A stretch of DNA of 64,000 bases, taken from the NCBI GenBank assembly GCA_029582155.1, contig CM055896.1, forward strand, positions 7,022,624 to 7,086,623. Reading direction: 5' to 3'. The position numbers and the translations under genes are program-made. Shown piece by piece: positions 58,730 through 64,000 of this stretch; the first letter of the stretch is position 1, and the number at the start of each line of letters is the position of its first letter. The notes below the pieces were generated by a model. That model was not told the DNA's origin. It saw nothing but the letters and a program-made list of their open reading frames with translations, and ran no database searches. The DNA comes from Panopea generosa. Lineage: Eukaryota > Mollusca > Bivalvia > Adapedonta > Hiatellidae.

Positions 58730-59028
58730 TCGATTAGCTCAGTCGGTAACACGTCTTACTATCAATCCAGGGGTCGTGAGTTCGAATCCCCATCCGGTAA
58801 CAGTCTCCGTGGTGAATGATATACGACATTGAGTATCATTATCATTCATCTATTACCGCTGATTCATGTGAGAAGGTGATCAGTTACTTACGGAGGGGTG
58901 CGCTCGAATACTGATTAACTTTCAGTCAGGATCACAGGAAACAGTGGTTAGGTTAACTGATTGTCTGTTTGGCCTCGATGGCATAAAATGACGCTGAATC
59001 AATTAATCAATCAGTCAATCAATCAAGT
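58730..59028 (+). mobile_element. tRNA-derived SINE, family 5, full length
   Basis: Head TTAGCTCAGTCGGTAACACG, box B GAGTTCGAATCCC, body TGATCAGTTACTTACGGAGG and GGTTAGGTTAACTGATTGTC, tail AATCAATCAGTCAATCAATC. Retains polymerase III boxes. Confidence 0.9.
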
Positions 59029-59576
59029 ATTACCAAGACATATATAAATCCATTCAAAACTGACATGTACCAGTCTCATCTCTACCTTCTAACTATCTGA
59101 TCTTTCCTCTCTTAAAATCATTCTCTGACTGAATAAACAACTAATCTATGATTGGTCAATTCATTGCTACTTCCCAACTGGTCAGTTCCTTAATCATGAA
59201 GGCTCATAACCACTCCCCCAATAATATCACACAACTCCTGTCAAATATACAACATGATAAACCTAAGGCTATAATTTATCTCCATTAGCCTGTCATCTGT
59301 ATAATATGTGCCATAATACAGCACTTAACTGACTGCACATGTTTTCTTATATTAAACCTCATACAATACAATTCTGGATTTAGCTGAAAAGACCTTGTAA
59401 AAAATTAGGTTTGTAGTTGTTTACTGTCCTTCGCTGAATGACAAATATATCTCAAAATAGTGTAATATTGTCAGGCCACATTATCGCCTGACTAGTGTTT
59501 AAATTACGCAATGCCAGCAGTTGAAACACTAGTGGTTATCTTACTGTTCCAAAATGATGCTTAATGACAAATACAT
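59029..59576. other. Intergenic stretch, nothing recognised
   Basis: No coding, RNA or repeat structure noticed. Confidence 0.5.
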
Positions 59577-60548
59577 GACCTAAAAGCACTTTACGTTCAC
59601 GAGTATTACATAAATGAGCAACACCTTACGTTCATGTATCACATGAATTAAGATCACTTAACGTTCATGAGTATCACATGAATTAAGATCACTTTACGTT
59701 CATGAGTATCACATGAATTAAGAGCACCTTACGTTCATGAGTATCACATGACTTAAGAGCACCTTACGTTCATGAGTATCACACGAATTAAGATCGCCTT
59801 ATGTTCATAAGTATCACATGAATTAAGATCACATGACGTTCATGAAAATAACATGAATTATGAGTATCACATGAATTAAGATCACTTTACGTTCATGAGT
59901 ATCACATGAATTAAGAGCACCTTACGTTCATGAGTATCACATGAATTAAGATCGCCTTATGTTCATGAGTATCACATGAACTAAGAGCACATGACGTTCA
60001 TGAATTTCACATAACTTAACGGCACGACATGTTCATGAGTATCAAATGACTTAACAGCATATAACGTTGATGCGTATCATATGACTGTACATCAACTTAC
60101 GTTCACGAGTATTACATGGTTAACATCACCTTACGTTCACGAGTACTACATTACTTAACGTCACCTTACGTTCACGAATATAACATGACTGAACATCACC
60201 TTACGTTTATGAGTATTACATGACTCAAGAGTACCTTACGTTAATGAGTATAACATGACTCAACAACACCTAACGTTCATGAGTATTACATGACTCAAGA
60301 GTACCTTATGTTAATGAGTATACCATGACTTAACAACACCTTATGTTCACGAGTAAAACATGACTTAACAACACCTTATGTTCACGAGTAAAACATGACT
60401 TAACATCACCTTACGTTCACGAGTAAAACATGACTTAACATCACCTTACGTTCACGAGTAAAACATGACTAAACAACACCTTACGTTCACGAGTATAACA
60501 TGACTTAACAACACTATAACACGACTTAACTGCATTAGCACTACATGA
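59577..60548. repeat. Minisatellite, 35-bp unit, about 27 copies
   Basis: Unit TTACGTTCACGAGTAAAACA plus TGACTTAACATCACC. Two sub-types are zoned: ATCACATGAATTAAGATCAC types in 59630-60000 and AACATGACTTAACATCACC types in 60110-60500. Period is 35 at 60361/60396/60431. Confidence 0.93.
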
Positions 60549-60626
60549 CTTACAGTTCATTATGTTCACAGGTATTACATTACTTGGCAAGTTGACAGCC
60601 ATAGTGCTATTTCATACTCACGGGTA

Positions 60627-61695
60627 CAGGGTGTTTCAAAATATATGTTACAGTTTCGTGGGTTTATAATTTGCATTATTTTATACAATATGTAAAAACA
60701 GAAAACACAATTTTAAAGAGGACATTTCAAAATTTTATTACATATGAAATAGGTCAATTTTGCTTGAAAAATAAGATGTTAGTCAGAAATTTCATAAAAT
60801 TTAATTTTCAGATGATGTGTTCCAAGTGACGTCTGTTTTGACGAATAACGACGTCAATTCGTTTTCAAAAGTTCTCTATTACTGCTGCACAAGTTTCAGC
60901 TGATACTGTTTGGAACTCTCTCTTGACTGATGCTTTCAACTCTTCAACACATGTTGGTTTGCATTGATACACCCTGTCTTTAAGATAACCTCACAGAAAG
61001 AAGTCCAACAGGTTGAGGTCAGGGGAATAGGGTGGCCAAAATTGATCTGTTCTGAAAGACAGAAATCTGGTGCCAAATGTCTTCTTTTACAATGCTAGAA
61101 CTTCTGGAGATGTGTGTGGTGTTGCTCCATCTTGCTGAAACCACATCCTGTGCATATTCACTTTCCTCCTCTTTAATGCCGGAATGAATTTCTTCTGCAT
61201 GACATCCAAATACCGACAGCTGTTTATCGTTTCTGTTTCACCATCACTGTTTTCAAAGAAAAACCACCTAATTAGTCCAGTTGAACTGAGTGCGGCCCAC
61301 ACGGTTACTTTTTCAGCATGCAACAACTTTTCAGCGTAATTGTTTGGTTTTTCACTTCCCCAAAAGCGGAAGTTCTGTTTGTTAACACATGCATCAAGAG
61401 AGAGTTCCAAATAGTATCAGCTGAAACTTGTGCAGCAGTAATAGAGAACTCTAGAAAACTAATTGACGTCGTTATTCGTCAAAACGGACGTCACTTGGAA
61501 CACATCATCTGAAAATTAAATTTTATGAAATTTCTGACAAACATCTCATTTTTCAAGCAAAATTGACATATTGCATATGTAATAAAATTTTAAAATGTCC
61601 TCTTTAAAATTGTGTTTTATGTTTTTACATATTATATAAAAAAAAATGCAAATTATAAACACACGAAACTGTAACATATATTTTGAAACACCCTG
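60627..61695. mobile_element. Mariner-like transposon remnant with ~300-bp inverted ends
   Basis: Ends CAGGGTGTTTCAAAATATAT and its exact inverse, with TA on both sides (60625-60626, 61696-61697). The left arm 60627-60930 and right arm 61393-61695 are inverted copies (about 93-95% by eye) of the transposase gene's 3' end plus terminal sequence. Between them is the C-terminal part of the transposase gene; its 5' half is gone. The element is therefore an internally rearranged, non-autonomous snap-back form. Confidence 0.88.
60808..61405 (-). pseudogene. Tc1/mariner-type transposase, C-terminal remnant
   Basis: Minus-strand frame holds mariner-type catalytic-domain motifs: KVTVWAALSSTGLIRWFFFE, WFQQDGATPHTS (second catalytic Asp) and, after a stop, PPYSPDLNLLDFFL (third Asp). 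The N-terminal DNA-binding part and first catalytic Asp region are missing. At least three in-frame stops occur (after SPEVLAL, after LLDFFL and after AAVIENF), the last a mutation relative to the right-arm copy. The enzyme family cuts and pastes DNA at TA sites; this copy cannot be active. Confidence 0.85.
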
Positions 61696-61697
61696 TA

Positions 61698-61970
61698 CAT
61701 GCGCTATGAAATAACTGTACTATTTTTAGCATATCGCTTTATGGTATGCGGAATATCTTCAAGTTCATATTGATTAAATTATAGGAAGGGCTCGTTATTT
61801 AGTTTAATTGACTTTATTTGGAGAATATAAGTCAGCAAGTCACTAATATAGAAATAGTAAAGGTTATTTTATGTTTTTTAAATAAAAAAATATAAATGAC
61901 AGTTATATAAGTGAATACATATTTGGATGTAGTGGCTATAATAGGATTTTATATTTTAAAGCAAACTACA
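61698..61970. other. Upstream region of TNFR gene 2
   Basis: The space between the transposon and the start codon is 273 bases and very AT-rich. A TATATAAG lies about 65 bases before the ATG, but no clear core promoter can be assigned. Confidence 0.3.
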
Positions 61971-62141
61971 ATGTTTAAGGTATTCGTTTTGTCACTTTGT
62001 GGTATCGTAGCCTTAGTTGCGGCAACGGAAGATGACCAGTTGTGCTTAGCGAAGGAGGACAAATATTGGCACGTGTCCAAAGGAAGATGTGTTCCGTGCA
62101 GACAGTGTCCAAGTGGAAGAGGAAGGAAATTTGACAGTAAG
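61971..62141 (+). CDS. TNFR gene 2 exon 1
   Basis: The ATG at 61971 starts a good signal peptide; the frame is open further upstream but has no ATG that yields a better one. Donor AAG|GTATGA, phase 0. It encodes DDQLCLAKEDKYW and CVPCRQCPSGRGRKF. Confidence 0.87.
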
Positions 62142-64000
62142 GTATGAGTGTTTTATTGAATTTATGTTGACATTTCTTCACTTTTCAATGAGTAAAAGTT
62201 ACAAGCACTTAATTGAAGTAATCTGTTTTGCTTTAAATTTATCTATTTTACGTCGATTGTTAAACATGTTCTTAAAACTTAAACAAATCACGCTCAAAGT
62301 CTTCTTTGGTAGAAACAGTAGCAAGCATATGAGGAAAAGTGTCTCGCTAAGGATGACACACATAAATGTGGCGGAGGATCGAACCCATGACCCCCAACCC
62401 CTGATCTTGGATCTAATGTTCTACCTCTGGGTCGCCACTCGCTTACTGAGGGATTATAATCTTTATAAAATACAACACGCCATTGATCTTATTTCAAAAC
62501 GAACACATATATTTATATAAAGTTTTAAAACAACAACAACAACAACAACAACAACAATTAAGCGATAGTAATTGATAGCCTATCGATTACCTTAAAACTG
62601 TAAGAAGTAGAAGCCATGGTCCAGTCAAATAGTTCAGCGCTAGTCAAGCAATTTCCTAAAAAAAGATGACAGGTCTTTTGAAAGTATAGAATAAATATCA
62701 ATAATGCAAATATGTTTTGTAGGAGTTGGTTACAAGCGGTGTGAATGGCGACCATAGATGTTTTCGGTGCAGGCGATGTGGGAAGAACGAGTTCACTGGT
62801 AGAAACAATGCCTGTCGGACATGCAACTTCGACAGGTGCTTAAGTCTTAATAGGGTTGTACAAATACATTGCGGAACAGGAAGTGACGTCATATGCGGAA
62901 GTTGTTTAAGCGGGTGCGTACTCTTATCGTACAATCAATAAACGCTTGATGTATGCTATATATATACCACCAAACTTGTTTAGTTTTTATATAAAAATAA
63001 CAAGATATACCAACAAAATTATTTAGTTTCTTTAGAAAATATCTATATATAACAGCAAACTATTTTAGTTTCTATATAAAAAAGCTAGGTATACCACCTA
63101 ACATAATTTTCATTGATATACTCATAAACGTTGCTATACATGTTTCAGGTTCTATGACGCTTACGAATCAATAGAACAGCACTGTGTTCCAAATATAGAA
63201 CACAGAAAGACACTTCCGCTTCCGTTAACACAAGAAGTTGAGATTGATGATATTGTTAAAAATGTGACAACACAGAGTGCCACCGCAGGTAAATGAAATT
63301 TAGTTACGGATCTGCGGTCCGTTTCACTTACATTCGTAAGTTTACGAACTAAGCGTAATATTTGAAGTTACGAAAAAAGTCGTTAAATTCATTTTGTGCA
63401 TCGCTTACGATCTTTTGTAGGCCTTACAAAAGGTATGCTTTCTAAAATTTGCAAACATATCGCGCAAATGAAACGTTCCTGGATGTCAATTTGTTCTTAC
63501 GAAATTCTTAAGACTTAAGACTTAAATTTGGAACTGATTGTTACTTAGTAATACGTAGTGCATCAATTCATGTTTCGTCGTATCTGCCCAGCAGTAGGGA
63601 ACCGATACTGATGATGGAGAGAATCAGTCCATTTTTAGAATATTAAGATTCTGTTCCCGGGCAACCGTTAGGTTCTCCGTGGCAGAATATGTCTAAGATA
63701 GCTTACCTTATCATCGAAGTCATGGTTTCGTAGCTCGGTCATATTCGAAATAGGGGTAATAAACTATAAGATTCGGTAGTTCTACACAGTTTCACACTGA
63801 GGTCTTCCTCCACCAATAAAACTTGATGTCGTGCAAATGCGCTGCAAATATTCTGCACTTTCTAAATACATTTGCATATGATTTGATAGACCTGCCTATA
63901 TATTTTGGTTTATTTTCAGATGCTGTCCCGTTACATAAGAAACAACAGGATATCCAGTTACATACGATATCTACGAACACTGTTGTCATTATCATCATCG
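61971..64000 (+). CDS. TNF-receptor superfamily member, tandem paralogue (partial)
   Basis: Exons 61971-62141, 62723-62913, 63149-63288 and 63920 to the window edge, with phases 0, 2, 1 as in the first three joints of the gene at 45122. Signal peptide about 1-19 (VFVLSLCGIVALVAA). Cysteine-rich ectodomain with CLAKEDKYWHVSKGRCVPC, CFRCRRCGKNEF, CRTCNFDRC and CGSCLSG, the same spacing as gene 1. Shorter stalk with NVTT glycosylation site; the last visible codons (TVVIIII) begin the membrane helix. The cytoplasmic part is outside the window, so whether it keeps a death domain cannot be told. The stalk is only distantly similar to gene 1, so the duplication is not recent. Same family role: a type I surface receptor for a TNF-like ligand, unknown. 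Confidence 0.86.
62278..62440 (-). mobile_element. tRNA-derived SINE, family 4, in intron 1 of TNFR gene 2
   Basis: CACGCTCAAAGTCTTCTTTG, CATATGAGGAAAAGTGTCTC and GGCGGAGGATCGAACCCATG on the plus strand are the reverse of a tRNA-like head and body as at 47550. Confidence 0.78.
62530..62557. repeat. (CAA)n microsatellite
   Basis: Nine CAA units in intron 1 of TNFR gene 2; could be a leftover SINE tail. Confidence 0.95.
62723..62913 (+). CDS. TNFR gene 2 exon 2: cysteine-rich repeat
   Basis: The acceptor ATGTTTTGTAG and donor AGCGG|GTGCGT bound it, phases 0 to 2. Ends CGSCLSG exactly where gene 1 exon 2 ends CGACLSG. Confidence 0.88.
63149..63288 (+). CDS. TNFR gene 2 exon 3: stalk
   Basis: The acceptor TACATGTTTCAG and donor GCAG|GTAAAT bound it, phases 2 to 1. 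It encodes FYDAYESIEQHCVPN, then an acidic/Thr stalk. Confidence 0.83.
63671..63838 (+). mobile_element. tRNA-derived SINE, family 1, heavily worn, in intron 3
   Basis: TCTCCGTGGCAGAATATGTC, AGCTTACCTTATCATCG and the conserved GAGGTCTTCCTCCACCAATA plus AAACTTGATGTCGTG identify the family. The middle is deleted. Confidence 0.7.
63920..64000 (+). CDS. TNFR gene 2 exon 4, start only
   Basis: The acceptor TTTATTTTCAG precedes 63920 in phase 1. It encodes DAVPLHKKQQDIQLH and the first residues of a hydrophobic helix before the window ends. Confidence 0.78.
   Translation, partial: MLSRYIRNNRISSYIRYLRTLLSLSSS

Noticed and set aside
58730..58805. Possible tRNA gene with clear box A and box B
   Set aside because: The sequence beyond the T-arm does not pair with the 5' end as an acceptor stem and continues into a SINE body shared with 33858-34180.
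61318..61512. Plus-strand open frame inside the transposon, with VSAETCAAVIEN
   Set aside because: It is the inverted arm copy of the transposase 3' end, not a separate gene.

Overview
This is a window of an animal nuclear genome, most probably a mollusc and probably a bivalve. It is AT-rich, its genes are cut into small exons with GT-AG introns, and it is crowded with tRNA-derived SINEs, short inverted-repeat elements (MITEs) and minisatellites. No bacterial-type operons, CRISPR arrays or convincing free-standing tRNA or rRNA genes are visible. The species assignment is inference; the exon structures and repeats are read directly from the bases. A 500-base run of N (44519-45018) is an assembly gap.

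Left part (1-12.8 kb, minus strand): the 5' half of a Cys-loop ligand-gated ion channel, probably of the anion (GABA/glycine/glutamate-gated) type. Four small exons (12795-12638, 9167-9103, 4692-4625, 1074-1005) join with matching phases into a signal peptide and the start of the extracellular ligand-binding domain. The rest lies left of the window. From 12.8 to 26.3 kb I find no gene, only repeats. These include a 1.49-kb element with 468-bp direct terminal copies (24480-25968) that inserted into a minisatellite.

Middle part (26.4-36.2 kb, minus strand): an unrecognised gene for a long coiled-coil protein with one central glycine-rich hydrophobic hairpin. The architecture resembles membrane-inserting helical proteins. 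Its exons are clear, but the joint between the third and fourth changes phase, so one small exon is probably still missing. From 36.2 to 44.5 kb there are only repeats.

Right part (45.1-64 kb, plus strand): two tandem paralogous TNF-receptor superfamily genes. The first (45122-50173, six exons, 446 residues) is complete, with signal peptide, cysteine-rich ectodomain, one membrane helix, basic stop-transfer and a death-domain-like C-terminus. The second (61971 onward) has the same intron phases and runs off the right edge at the start of its membrane helix. The 11.8 kb between them carries SINEs, MITEs, a roughly 970-bp minisatellite of 35-bp units and, beside that array, a dead mariner-like transposon rebuilt into a snap-back structure with about 300-bp inverted ends.

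The two receptor genes are probably surface receptors of apoptosis or immune signalling, and the channel is probably neuronal. Nothing in the sequence links the three loci functionally. What stands out is how much of the window is built from small mobile elements: at least five tRNA-headed SINE families and about eight MITE-like inverted-repeat designs.
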